Part shown: positions 1 through 8,669 of the stretch, piece by piece
Numbering within the stretch: the stretch's first letter is position 1
How the letters are laid out: every line of letters begins with the position of its first letter
Assembly (NCBI RefSeq): GCF_034347385.1
Contig: NZ_CP133777.1
Location: forward strand, 1,674,001-1,738,000
Direction of reading: 5' to 3'
Length of the DNA: 64,000 nucleotides
Source of the DNA: Actimicrobium sp. CCC2.4
Lineage (GTDB): Bacteria; Pseudomonadota; Gammaproteobacteria; Burkholderiales; Burkholderiaceae_D
Translations under genes and position numbers: made by a program
The notes under the pieces: generated by a model
Told to the model about the DNA's origin: nothing
What the model saw: the letters and a program-made list of their open reading frames with translations, nothing else
Databases searched by the model: none

Positions 1-703
1 AGAATGCATAGAAATCGCAATCGAGGTCCTGTACATCGACGGCCATGTGCGGCGCCGCCTGCGCACCATCGACCAGCACCGGCACGGCATGGGCATGCGC
101 AATCGCGACCATTTCCTTGACCGGATTGACGGTGCCGAGCGCATTCGACACATGCGTGACGGCGACGAACTTGGTACGCGCATTGAACAGGTCCTGATAC
201 GCAGCCATCTGCACCTCGCCGGCGTCATTGATCGGCACGATGCGCAGGATCGCGCCTTTTTCTTCGGCCAGCATTTGCCATGGCACGATGTTGGCGTGAT
301 GCTCCAGCGTGGTCAGGATGATCTCGTCGCCGGCACTGATGAACTTGCGGCCATAGCCATGCGTGACAAGATTGATCGAGTCGGTGGTACCGCTGGTGAA
401 GATCACTTCACGGTCTTCGCGCGCATGGATAAAGTGCTGCAGCGTGCGCCTCGCTGCTTCGTATTCATTGGTCGCGATCTCGGACAGCGCATGCACCGCA
501 CGATTGATATTGGCGTGCTGCGTGGCCTGATACCGTACCAGCCGGTCGATCACCGGCTGCGGCATCTGGCTTGAGGCGGCGTTATCCAGATACACCAGCG
601 GACGCCCGTTGACCTGCAACCCGAGGATAGGGAAATCGGCACGGATGCGCGCGACATCGAGTGCGTCGCCCCGCACTTGGTCATGTCCGTGGTCACGCTT
701 CAT
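1..703 (-). CDS. sufS: Cysteine desulfurase SufS (partial, N-terminal part)
   Basis: This is a PLP-dependent cysteine desulfurase that supplies persulfide sulfur to the SufBCD scaffold. The reading frame is open from an ATG at 703 to the window edge, giving 234 residues. It shows class V aminotransferase/SufS features: YLDNAASSQ near residue 40, FTSGTTDSIN near 105, EHHANIVPW near 135, HVSNALGT near 185, and VDGAQAAPH near 217, which holds the PLP-contacting Asp. The PLP lysine and the active-site cysteine lie beyond the window. The start overlaps the sufD stop (ATGA), so it is the last visible gene of the operon. Confidence 0.95.
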   Translation of the reverse strand, partial: MKRDHGHDQVRGDALDVARIRADFPILGLQVNGRPLVYLDNAASSQMPQPVIDRLVRYQATQHANINRAVHALSEIATNEYEAARRTLQHFIHAREDREVIFTSGTTDSINLVTHGYGRKFISAGDEIILTTLEHHANIVPWQMLAEEKGAILRIVPINDAGEVQMAAYQDLFNARTKFVAVTHVSNALGTVNPVKEMVAIAHAHAVPVLVDGAQAAPHMAVDVQDLDCDFYAF

Positions 704-2022
704 GATGCGCCCTTAGTCTGGTCGAGCACCTTCTGCGCCAGCTGCCGCTTCACCGAATCAATAGGGATGCGGTCGATGATTTCAGCGCCGAAGGCATAGG
801 TCAGCAAGTTTCGCGCAGCGACTTCGTCGAGCCCGCGGCTCTGCAGATAGAACACTTCGTCATGATCGAGCTGGCCGACCGTCGCACCGTGCGTGCACTT
901 CACATCGGATGCAAAAATTTCGAGTTGCGGCTTGGTGTCGATATGCGCCTTGCCGGACAACAGCAGGTTGCGGTTGGATTGGCGCGCATCGATTTTTTGC
1001 GCATCGGGTCGCACCATCACCTTGCCATTGAATACCGCGTGTGCACTGCCGCCGGCGATGCATTTGTGCAGCTGGCGACTGATACCGTGCGGCTTGGCAT
1101 GGTCGACAACCGTATGCGTGTCGGCCAGTTGCCGGCCATCGATCATGGCCAGTCCGTCGAGCGTGCACGAAGCCCCTTCGCCGTGATGGACCACCTCGAC
1201 ATTGACGCGCGAAATCCGCGCACCGAACGCGACACTGACTGATGTGTACTGGCTGGCGCGTGCCAGCGACACCGCACACAGTCCGACGTGCAAGGCCCGG
1301 TTGCCTTCGCGCTGCAGCCGGATGTGATTGACCCGTGCCGAATCGGCCAGCGCGATTTCAGTCACCGCGTTGGTGAAGTAGGTCGCGAGGTGTGCTTCTT
1401 CCTGTCCGCCCGGTGGATTCAGAACGACGTAATCCTCGAGCACCGTCACGCTGCTGCCCGGCTCTGCCACGATCAGCGCGCGCGGAAAACCGAGTACATC
1501 TTTTTGCGTACCGATGAACAGCAGATGGACAGGGACATTGATCGCGCTATCGCGAGGGACGATGACGACAGCGGCGTTCTCTATCGATGCCGTATTCTGT
1601 GCGGCGAAATAGGCGGTATCGATACCGGCATGACGACCGAGGTGCGTCTCGATGGTGTGTGCTTGGCGCGCTGGTGCAGTCTGCAGGTCAGCCACCACGA
1701 GCTGGTCATCATCCTGCCGGATCGACAGCGCCGGCGCATAGATACCATCGACAAAGACCAGCCGGGTTTGTGCTTCGTCGACCGTCAATCCGGCGATGTC
1801 ATCGAGCGTGAGCGGACTTGTTTTGGAGCCGGGAGCCGGCACAAACACGGTCTGTGCAAACGGCGACAAATCGGTGAAGCGCCATTCTTCGTCACGCGTG
1901 GTCGGTCTGGCCAGCAGCGCAAACCGTGCGGCTCCACGCGCGCGCAAGGCTCCGGTCAAGGACGGGATGCTCGCCTGCGCCGTACCGGACAACGCCCGCG
2001 TCAGGACTGCATCGGCGTTCAT
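700..2022 (-). CDS. sufD: Fe-S cluster assembly protein SufD
   Basis: SufD is a subunit of the SufBC2D scaffold, on which Fe-S clusters are built in the cytoplasm. The 440-residue product matches the family length. The C-terminal beta-helix signature is present: a CTHGATVG motif carrying the conserved histidine, followed by [14 protein letters not shown]. It is paralogous to SufB. Its start overlaps the sufC stop and its stop overlaps the sufS start (both ATGA), indicating translational coupling. The N-terminal 100 residues are less conserved, as is usual for SufD. Confidence 0.95.
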   Translation of the reverse strand: MNADAVLTRALSGTAQASIPSLTGALRARGAARFALLARPTTRDEEWRFTDLSPFAQTVFVPAPGSKTSPLTLDDIAGLTVDEAQTRLVFVDGIYAPALSIRQDDDQLVVADLQTAPARQAHTIETHLGRHAGIDTAYFAAQNTASIENAAVVIVPRDSAINVPVHLLFIGTQKDVLGFPRALIVAEPGSSVTVLEDYVVLNPPGGQEEAHLATYFTNAVTEIALADSARVNHIRLQREGNRALHVGLCAVSLARASQYTSVSVAFGARISRVNVEVVHHGEGASCTLDGLAMIDGRQLADTHTVVDHAKPHGISRQLHKCIAGGSAHAVFNGKVMVRPDAQKIDARQSNRNLLLSGKAHIDTKPQLEIFASDVKCTHGATVGQLDHDEVFYLQSRGLDEVAARNLLTYAFGAEIIDRIPIDSVKRQLAQKVLDQTKGAS

Positions 2023-2825
2023 GCCGCCACCTTTTGCGCGGCGGCATACTCATCGCTGACCCACTCGTAGCCACGCTGTTCGAGTTCGAGTGCCAGCGCT
2101 TTGTCGCCGGTCTTGATGATGCGACCGGCGTCCATCACATGCACGAAGTCCGGCACGATGTAGTTCAGCAGTCGCTGGTAGTGGGTCACCATGACGATCG
2201 CATTGTCGCGCGTCGAGAGCTGGTTAATGCCGTGGGCAACGATGCGCAGTGCGTCGATATCGAGACCGGAATCGGTCTCGTCGAGGATCGCCAGGCGCGG
2301 TTCCAGCAACGCCATTTGCAGGATCTCGTTGCGCTTTTTCTCGCCGCCCGAAAAGCCTTCGTTGACACTGCGGTCGAGGAAGTCGGGACTCATGTCGAGC
2401 AATTGCATCTTGTCGCGCACGAAGTCGTCGAACTCGAGCGGATCGAGTTCCTCATTGCCGCGTTCTTTCCGGACCGTGTTGTAGGTCAGGCGCAGGAACT
2501 GGCTATTGATCACGCCCGGTATCTCGATCGGATACTGGAATGCGAGGAACAAACCGGCCCGTGCCCGCTGTTCGGGGGCGAGCGCAAACAGGTCCTGTCC
2601 TTCGAGCAGCACCGAGCCGCCCGTGACTTCATAGGCCGGATGACCGGCCAGCACTTTGGCGAAAGTACTTTTGCCCGAGCCGTTCTGCCCCATGATCGCG
2701 TGCACTTCGCCGCTGCGTACCGTGAAATTAAGGTCCTTCAGAATCGGCGTGCCGTTGACGCTGGCGCACAGTCCGCGTACTTCCAGCAGGATCTTGCTGT
2801 CGTTGATTTTTGTCTGATGCGTCAT
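2019..2825 (-). CDS. sufC: Fe-S cluster assembly ATPase SufC
   Basis: SufC is the ABC-type ATPase of the SufBCD complex and drives the conformational change of the scaffold. The 268-residue product has Walker [10 protein letters not shown] near residue 50, the variant signature FSGGEKKR near 160, Walker [13 protein letters not shown] near 185, and the H-loop VTHYQRLL. The DETDSGLD form of Walker B is typical of SufC as opposed to transport ABC proteins. The gene overlaps sufB and sufD by four bases each, in one tightly coupled operon. Confidence 0.97.
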   Translation of the reverse strand: MTHQTKINDSKILLEVRGLCASVNGTPILKDLNFTVRSGEVHAIMGQNGSGKSTFAKVLAGHPAYEVTGGSVLLEGQDLFALAPEQRARAGLFLAFQYPIEIPGVINSQFLRLTYNTVRKERGNEELDPLEFDDFVRDKMQLLDMSPDFLDRSVNEGFSGGEKKRNEILQMALLEPRLAILDETDSGLDIDALRIVAHGINQLSTRDNAIVMVTHYQRLLNYIVPDFVHVMDAGRIIKTGDKALALELEQRGYEWVSDEYAAAQKVAA

Positions 2826-4258
2826 CCGATGCTCCCTTCCAGTTTGAAGCTCAGCAGGTTGGTGGCTTCGACCGCGAACTCCAGAGGTAATTGTTGAAAT
2901 ACGTCCTTGCAGAAACCGTTGATGATCATCGAGACCGCTGCTTCTGCATCGATGCCGCGCTGGGCAAAATAGAACAGCTGGTCCTCACCGATCTTCGAGG
3001 TCGACGCTTCGTGCTCGACCTGTGCCGAGGGATTGCGCACCTGGATATACGGGAAAGTATTGGCGCTGCATTGCTCGCCGATCAGCATCGAATCGCACTG
3101 CGAATAATTGCGCGCACCGGTCGCACCGGGCGCGATCCGGACCAGGCCGCGATAGCTGTTGCTGGATTTGCCGGCCGAGATGCCCTTGCTGACAATCGTG
3201 CTGCGGGTGTTCTTGCCGATATGGACCATCTTGGTGCCGGTGTCGGCTTGCTGATAATGATTGGTCACGGCCACCGAATAGAACTCGCCGATGGCGTTAT
3301 CGCCTTGCAGGATCACCGACGGATATTTCCAGGTAATGGCTGCACCGGTCTCGACCTGGGTCCACGAAATCCGTGAATTGATACCCTTGGCCAAACCGCG
3401 TTTGGTAACGAAGTTGTAGATGCCGCCGACACCGTTTTCATCGCCGGCATACCAGTTCTGGACGGTCGAATACTTGATGTCGGCATTGTCTAGCGCCACC
3501 AGTTCAACCACCGCGGCATGCAGCTGGTTGCTGCTGAAAGCCGGCGCGGTACAGCCTTCGAGATAGACCACCGACGCACCTTCTTCGGCAACGATCAGCG
3601 TGCGTTCGAACTGGCCGGACTCTTCGGTATTGATACGGAAATAGGTCGACAGATCCATCGGGCATTTGACGCCCTTCGGGATGTAGCAGAACGAGCCATC
3701 GGTGAACACCGCCGAGTTGAGCGCGGCATAAAAGTTATCGCCGCTCGGCACCACCGAGCCCAGGTATTTTTTGACCAGCTCGGGATGCTCCAGCACCGCT
3801 TCCGACATCGAGCAAAAGATCACGCCGGCCTCGGCCAGCTTGGCCTTGTAGGTCGTTGCGACGGACACGCTGTCGAAGATCACATCAACGGCCACACCGG
3901 CCAGCGCCATGCGCTCGTGCAGCGGTACGCCCAGTTTTTCGAAGGTGCGTAACAGCTCCGGATCGACTTCGTCCATGCTGTTGAGTTTGGGTTTGGACTT
4001 CGGTGCCGAGTAGTAGCTGATGGCCTGGAAATCGATTTTCGGATGGTGGGCGTTCTGCCAGTGCGGCTCGGTCATTGTGAGCCATTTCCGGTACGCCTCC
4101 AGCCGGAATGCAAGCAGCCATTCCGGCTCTTTTTTCTTTGCTGAAATTAAACGGATCGTCTCTTCGCTCAGCCCGCGTGGCGCGACGTCCGATTCAATAT
4201 CGGAAACAAAACCGTGCGGGTAGGGTCGGTTGACCAGTTGTTGAAGTACTGCACTCAT
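2822..4258 (-). CDS. sufB: Fe-S cluster assembly protein SufB
   Basis: SufB is the scaffold subunit that receives sulfur from SufS and holds the nascent cluster. The frame is open up to 4342, but the start is placed at 4258 ([17 protein letters not shown]), because the upstream 28 residues do not resemble the family. The resulting 478 residues fit SufB. Visible family motifs are [28 protein letters not shown] and the C-terminal LFYFAQRGI segment. About 110 bases separate it from sufA, and sufC follows with a four-base overlap. Confidence 0.96.
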   Translation of the reverse strand: MSAVLQQLVNRPYPHGFVSDIESDVAPRGLSEETIRLISAKKKEPEWLLAFRLEAYRKWLTMTEPHWQNAHHPKIDFQAISYYSAPKSKPKLNSMDEVDPELLRTFEKLGVPLHERMALAGVAVDVIFDSVSVATTYKAKLAEAGVIFCSMSEAVLEHPELVKKYLGSVVPSGDNFYAALNSAVFTDGSFCYIPKGVKCPMDLSTYFRINTEESGQFERTLIVAEEGASVVYLEGCTAPAFSSNQLHAAVVELVALDNADIKYSTVQNWYAGDENGVGGIYNFVTKRGLAKGINSRISWTQVETGAAITWKYPSVILQGDNAIGEFYSVAVTNHYQQADTGTKMVHIGKNTRSTIVSKGISAGKSSNSYRGLVRIAPGATGARNYSQCDSMLIGEQCSANTFPYIQVRNPSAQVEHEASTSKIGEDQLFYFAQRGIDAEAAVSMIINGFCKDVFQQLPLEFAVEATNLLSFKLEGSIG

Positions 4259-4369
4259 GGGTAAAAGCCCTCGCTGTTCTTGCGCCGGAAACGGGACTAC
4301 GTGTCTTCGGCATGACCCCGTCAGGAAGGAAATTTCCTGCACTGGTCATTACTGCTGTCCGGTGATGCG

Positions 4370-4714
4370 TCAGGCGATTGGATCCGGTTTCTTCAGATTG
4401 AAACTCTCGCCGCAACCGCATTCGCTCTCGGCATTCGGGTTGGTGATTTTTAGTACGTCGTTAAAGCCCTCTTTAACGAAGTCGACATGAGAGCCGTCGA
4501 GCATCGGCAGACTGGCGGCATCGACCACGATGTTGACTGTTCCCGAACCGAATAATTTGTCGCCTTCTTTGACGCCATCGACATAGTCAAGGGTGTAGGC
4601 GAGGCCGGAGCAACCAACTGTCTTGACCCCGAGTCGCACGCCGAAACCTTTGCCATTTTTTTGAATCTGGGCACGGATTTTTGTCACTGCTGTCGTGGAT
4701 AGAGAAATAGTCAT
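4370..4714 (-). CDS. sufA: A-type Fe-S carrier SufA
   Basis: This is an A-type carrier that passes Fe-S clusters to client apoproteins. The 114-residue protein has the three cysteines of the HesB/IscA family: VGCSGLAY (Cys35) and ECGCGESF near residues 98-100. It is called SufA and not IscA or ErpA because it leads the sufBCDS operon. The ATG at 4714 has a good AAAGGAA ribosome binding site. It is the promoter-proximal gene, behind two IscR-like sites. The family assignment is firm; the A-type subclass rests on context. Confidence 0.9.
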   Translation of the reverse strand: MTISLSTTAVTKIRAQIQKNGKGFGVRLGVKTVGCSGLAYTLDYVDGVKEGDKLFGSGTVNIVVDAASLPMLDGSHVDFVKEGFNDVLKITNPNAESECGCGESFNLKKPDPIA

Positions 4715-4749
4715 CGTGAGATTTTCCTTTGGAGTGAGGTGATCTGTGA

Positions 4750-4774
4750 ATACCCGACTAAAACTGTCGGGAAT
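4750..4774 (-). promoter_or_regulatory. Second IscR type 1-like operator at the suf start region
   Basis: This second 25-base dyad begins ATACCCGACTA and ends GTCGGGAAT. It lies 35 bases from the first site and covers the predicted transcription start. Two such sites around one promoter suggest repression by cluster-loaded IscR. iscR itself is not in the window. Confidence 0.75.
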
Positions 4775-4784
4775 TCACAGTACG

Positions 4785-4809
4785 ATACCCGACTAAATTA
4801 GTCAACCAT
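4785..4809 (-). promoter_or_regulatory. IscR type 1-like operator overlapping the suf -35
   Basis: The 25-base site begins ATACCCGACTA on the plus strand and contains the TAGTC half, matching the known IscR type 1 pattern (ATAsyyGACT-rwwwy-AGTCrrsTAT) apart from the outer bases of one arm. It covers a probable -35 (TTGACT, minus strand, 4805-4800) and the spacer to a weak -10 (TACTGT, 4782-4777; spacer 17). Confidence 0.75.
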
Positions 4810-4885
4810 GTTGATGAGGCGGGTATGGGAGGTATTTTGATGGTCGGGGAGGCCGTCCATTGGCTGATTGGCGTTGATATTTCAT

Positions 4886-4991
4886 CCGTTCGGCCTGAGC
4901 TTGTCGAAGGCGCACCGTCCTGAGCACCTTCGACAAGCTCAGGCCGAACGGCAAAAGGTTGGTGCGCCTTCGACAAGCTCAGACCGAACGG
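4886..4991. repeat. REP-like palindromic repeat cluster (three units)
   Basis: Three 25-base units of CCTTCGACAAGCTCAGRCCG plus AACGG occur at 4886-4910 (inverted), 4927-4951 and 4967-4991 (direct). The first two form a long hairpin. They lie between the 3' end of the secreted protein gene and the suf promoter and could end the upstream transcript. The rest of the 310-base gap 4715-5024 holds the suf promoter and no gene. Confidence 0.85.
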
Positions 4992-5024
4992 CAATGAGGT
5001 GGGTAGCCACCCCATCTGTGATGA

Positions 5025-6347
5025 CTAATTCACCAGCGCCGCCTTGAACACGCCCGCAGCGTCCTTCGTCACCTTGACCGTGAACAGCGGTGGCAAAGGC
5101 GAGTCTCCGGTGACGCCGCCGAGCGTGACCGACTTCGTTCCCAGCACCCCCGCGGCATACGACGCCACTTGCATGGTGGCCGTGCGACCGGTGGCCAGCT
5201 TGTAGTTGGCGATGCCGATTTTGTAGGTACCGGTTTGCAGTTTTTGCGCGTCGCAGCTGGCGTAGTAGTGCTCCGGTCCGTCGGCCACCGTGTTGTCGAC
5301 ATCGAGATAGCCAGCCGCGCCTTGCTTGCTGAAATACCAGACATGCGCGCCGCCCGGTTCATCGACATGGGTATCCACATCGCCGCTGCCATTCCAAGTC
5401 AGCGTCGCCGAAAAAAAGCCGGTGGCTGCGCGTGCTGCCGGCTTGACCAGCCTGGCAAGCCCGCTCGTGATCAGCGACTTCACGCGCGCGCTTGGCGTGA
5501 GTTGCGGGTTCAGATAGATCGCCAGCATGCCGTGGCCGAGCCAGTCCTTTTCATCGTTAAGACCCGCCGGACGATTGGCAAAGAGCGGGATCGCGTCGGT
5601 GATGCTGACCACCGACCCGGCCAGCCGCAAGGCATTGATCACCAGGTCGAGATCGGCCAGCACATGCGGTCCGTTCAGTGTCGGCGAGGCCGGTGCGACA
5701 TGGACCACGCCGACCGCGCTGGCCGGTGATTTCGTGATCGCATAGCGATAGGCCGGATTGGCAAACAGGTTGCCTTGCGAGTGCGCGACGAACAGCATCT
5801 TCTTGCCTTCGAGGGCGAAGTTGTCGATGCGCGAACGGTGTTCCTGATAGTTGATCTCGGTCGGCGGACTGGCCAGCTTGGCGGTCAGATTGCGGGTGAC
5901 GATGGCACGCACGGCATCCTTCAGCGCTTCGAGCGTGTCGGCCGCTGCGGCGACCGACTTGACGATCGTGGTCCACCAGTCACCACCGCCATTCATCGCC
6001 TCGAAAAATAACTCGAAGCGGTCCCCGAGCAACGCGTTTTGCTCGCGCATGCGCTGCTCAAATGTCTCAACGAAGTCTTCGAAATCGTTGCTGGTGTTGT
6101 ACATCACTTCGTAGCGGATGGATTCGTTGTTGGGGAGAGTGGTGCCGTGGATTCGTTCCAGCCGGTTAAGAATACCGTCAGCCTCTTTTCGCGATGTCTT
6201 GACGCCATTGAAAAATGCGAAAACCGTTTCAGTCGGGCAGGCATCGTTAACATTCGACCGTGTCGTCTGTGCTTTGGTTGATGTACCGCTCAGCATCAGG
6301 CAGATGCTCATTAACGTCACCATGGCATGGCGCAGGAATTTATTCAC
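5025..6347 (-). CDS. Secreted lipase-like protein with YfaP (DUF2135)-type C-terminal domain
   Basis: This is probably an exported hydrolase of unknown substrate. The GTG at 6347 is preferred because it gives a clean signal peptide (NKFLRHAMVTLMSICLMLSG) and overlaps the upstream lipoprotein gene by eight bases; the frame is open to an ATG at 6383. Residues 180-195 contain FVAHSQGN, an alpha/beta-hydrolase nucleophile elbow with Ser190. Residues about 315-440 (LTWNGSGDVDTHVDEPGG through VADGPEHYY) look like the YfaP/DUF2135 beta domain. The catalytic acid and histidine could not be assigned. It is probably co-transcribed with the lipoprotein before it. Confidence 0.6.
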   Translation of the reverse strand: MNKFLRHAMVTLMSICLMLSGTSTKAQTTRSNVNDACPTETVFAFFNGVKTSRKEADGILNRLERIHGTTLPNNESIRYEVMYNTSNDFEDFVETFEQRMREQNALLGDRFELFFEAMNGGGDWWTTIVKSVAAAADTLEALKDAVRAIVTRNLTAKLASPPTEINYQEHRSRIDNFALEGKKMLFVAHSQGNLFANPAYRYAITKSPASAVGVVHVAPASPTLNGPHVLADLDLVINALRLAGSVVSITDAIPLFANRPAGLNDEKDWLGHGMLAIYLNPQLTPSARVKSLITSGLARLVKPAARAATGFFSATLTWNGSGDVDTHVDEPGGAHVWYFSKQGAAGYLDVDNTVADGPEHYYASCDAQKLQTGTYKIGIANYKLATGRTATMQVASYAAGVLGTKSVTLGGVTGDSPLPPLFTVKVTKDAAGVFKAALVN

Positions 6348-6894
6348 AGGTGTCCCCGATCGGCAGGCTTCCGACTGAGCCATCCAAGGATTTGTTGTAG
6401 GCCAGATAGGCCTTTAAGCGTGATTTTGTATTGGATGTGATGGCTTCAATTTTCCGTGAAACAGATTCAGGGCTGGTCAATCCTGCGCCATCAGGAAAAA
6501 CAGAAAACAGGCAACTGGTCGAATCCATCAGACGAAGGCTGACGGTCTTCGCTGCGACTTTGTCGGTGGCATCCACGAGCACTGCCTTTTGCATCGCCCG
6601 CGCATCCTGCAATACCGCCTTGCGCTGCTTCCCATCCGTAAATTTCCCGTTGATATAAGCATCAATATCATCCCGCACGCCGTTGCCATCCGCATCCGGT
6701 CCGGCCAGCGATGCCGAGCGATCAAGCTTCGGAATAGCACCGGAATTTTCGAGTTGTGCAATGGCCGCTTCGGCGGTCGGCGGTGCAGCCTGGCTCTGTG
6801 CCGGCGCATCATTGTTGTCGCGACCGCCGCAGGCGGCGAGTGTCACTGCCATCGCTGTACAGCCGAGCAGGCGTATAAATTCAGTCCATCTCAT
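6340..6894 (-). CDS. Small lipoprotein with an EF-hand-like loop
   Basis: This is a predicted lipoprotein of unknown function. The ATG at 6894 has GAAAGGG eight bases upstream; ATG 6900 is an in-frame alternative and the open frame reaches 6936. The N-terminus ends in a lipobox (VTLAAC). After a Pro/Ala-rich linker, residues about 60-75 (GPDADGNGVRDDID) resemble a calcium-binding EF-hand or thrombospondin-type loop. The C-terminal half is helical and has two cysteines (TSCLF and the GDTCE end). It overlaps the secreted lipase-like gene downstream, suggesting that the two act together. Confidence 0.65.
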   Translation of the reverse strand: MRWTEFIRLLGCTAMAVTLAACGGRDNNDAPAQSQAAPPTAEAAIAQLENSGAIPKLDRSASLAGPDADGNGVRDDIDAYINGKFTDGKQRKAVLQDARAMQKAVLVDATDKVAAKTVSLRLMDSTSCLFSVFPDGAGLTSPESVSRKIEAITSNTKSRLKAYLAYNKSLDGSVGSLPIGDTCE

Positions 6895-7354
6895 CGTCAT
6901 TACCCTTTCAATAAAAAGCCTGCCAACCCACTGCATCTAAAAGCAGCATGCGGTCAAAGTGGGCCGGATCATTTTTGTTGGAGATCAAGCCAAAAAATGG
7001 CTGGCGTGAACGAGGGTAGCGTTGGAAAAAAGCGATAGCCCATTCAAAAACCCCGCGACGCAAACGGCAGGCACGACTAGAAAGAAATTTTTTCTGGTGA
7101 AAGATTGTCTTCACGAACGATTCATGATGGAAATGATCGGCAGACATACTGCCCCAAGCCAGGCATGTATCTCTATTATTGTCGGCCTGTTTCGCTTGCA
7201 TTCCGGCTGTAAGCAGCCACGCCGTTTGCCGGCTATCGCGCCGACTTCCGGTATTTTGACGGCGACTGAAACAGTAGGCAGCAAGCAAGGTCGGCGCATG
7301 CGATCATGCCGCTACAAAAATTCGCCGGCATCATCTGGTCATCAAGGAAAAACA
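6895..7354. other. Intergenic region between divergent lipoprotein and efflux genes
   Basis: These 460 bases separate the minus-strand lipoprotein gene from the plus-strand efflux operon, so both promoters should lie here. The mdtA frame stays open upstream to 7022, but those 111 codons have no protein-like features. No repeat, RNA gene or convincing operator was seen. Confidence 0.5.
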
Positions 7355-8653
7355 ATGGATACACCTGCAACGCTGCCCCCGGCTACCCGCAAAAAACCTG
7401 CCCGCCGGACCATACTGATCGGTAGCCTGATCGCGCTATTGGCAGTGGCCGCCGTGGGTGGCGTGGCGTGGTATCTGACGCATCGGGATCCGGCGGCGCA
7501 GGGGGCCGGCGGGCGCAGCGGCGGGCGGCCCAGCACGACGGTTGGCGTGGCCACGGCGACAGCGGCCGACATGCCGGTGATACTCGATGCACTCGGCACG
7601 GTCATGCCGGCGGCGTCGGTGACGGTGCGCCCGCAAGTCGGCGGCGTGCTGCAGCAAATCCTGTTCCGCGAAGGCGAAACGGTACGCGCCGGCCAGGTGC
7701 TGGCGACCATCGATCCGCGCCAGTTCGAGCTGGTGCTGATGCAGGCCTCGGGCCAGCGTCAGCGCGATGAAGCGCAACTCGCCAGCGCCAGGGTCACGCT
7801 GGAGCGCTTCAAGACCTTGCTTGCGCAAGATTCAATTGCACGTCAGGAAGTCGATACCCAGCAGGCACTGGTCAAACAGCTCGAGGGCACGGTGCTGTCC
7901 GATCGCGCCACCGAAGGCACCGCCAGGCTTAATCTGGGCTATAGCAAAATCACCGCGCCGATTGCCGGACGGGTTGGCTTGCGCGCCGTCGATGCCGGCA
8001 ATGTCGTCAATCCCGGCGATGCCGCCGGCATCGTCGTGATCACGCAGCTCACGCCCATCGATGTGCAGTTTGCGGTACCGCAGGACCGCGTGACCGACGT
8101 GCTCGAGCGTTCAGCCGGGAAGGCCGAACTGGCAGTCACGGTATTCGATCGCACCCGCGTGACCTTGCTGGGGACCGGACGTTTTTCAACGCTGGATAAC
8201 CTCATTGATGTGCAGACCGGCACCGTCAAGGCCAAGGCGCGTTTTCCGAATGACAAAATGACGCTGTTCCCGAATCAGTTCGTCAATGTGCGCTTGCAGT
8301 TGCGCACCATTACCGGCGCGGTAACGATTCCGGTGACGGCGCTGCGGCACGGCAGCAAGGGCGATTTTGTGTATGTCCTCAATAGCGACCGGACTGCCGG
8401 CATGCGCCTGGTCACGCGCGGCCAGGCCGATGTCGACAAGGTTGAAATCACGTCCGGCCTGAAGCTGGGCGAGCGCGTTGTCACCGAAGGCGGCGACCGC
8501 CTGAGTGATGGTGCCGCGGTCTCGCTCCCGGGTGACAAGCCGGGCGGCAAGGGCAAGCGTAACGGGGCAGCCGGTGCCACGGGAGCGGCCGGTGCCAAGC
8601 CGGTGCCGGCCGGCGAGCCGCGCCGGCGTCCGCAGCCAGCCGCCGCACCATGA
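7355..8653 (+). CDS. mdtA: RND efflux periplasmic adaptor, MdtA-like
   Basis: This is the membrane fusion protein that links the inner-membrane RND pumps to the outer membrane channel. The start at 7355 follows AAGGAAAAACA. Residues about 22-45 form an N-terminal membrane anchor ([23 protein letters not shown] in pieces). The barrel-sandwich and hairpin regions follow: [29 protein letters not shown] and [15 protein letters not shown] are HlyD/AcrA-family motifs. The C-terminal 40 residues are a Gly/Ala/Pro-rich tail. It precedes two RND permease genes and an OMF gene, the MdtABC arrangement. Substrates cannot be told from sequence. Confidence 0.9.
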   Translation: MDTPATLPPATRKKPARRTILIGSLIALLAVAAVGGVAWYLTHRDPAAQGAGGRSGGRPSTTVGVATATAADMPVILDALGTVMPAASVTVRPQVGGVLQQILFREGETVRAGQVLATIDPRQFELVLMQASGQRQRDEAQLASARVTLERFKTLLAQDSIARQEVDTQQALVKQLEGTVLSDRATEGTARLNLGYSKITAPIAGRVGLRAVDAGNVVNPGDAAGIVVITQLTPIDVQFAVPQDRVTDVLERSAGKAELAVTVFDRTRVTLLGTGRFSTLDNLIDVQTGTVKAKARFPNDKMTLFPNQFVNVRLQLRTITGAVTIPVTALRHGSKGDFVYVLNSDRTAGMRLVTRGQADVDKVEITSGLKLGERVVTEGGDRLSDGAAVSLPGDKPGGKGKRNGAAGATGAAGAKPVPAGEPRRRPQPAAAP

Positions 8654-8669
8654 CCGTGAAGGACGCTGC

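Noticed and set aside
7022-7354. In-frame upstream extension of the mdtA reading frame (111 codons)
   Set aside because: The extension has no signal or domain features, and the start at 7355 has a good ribosome binding site and the expected N-terminal membrane anchor.
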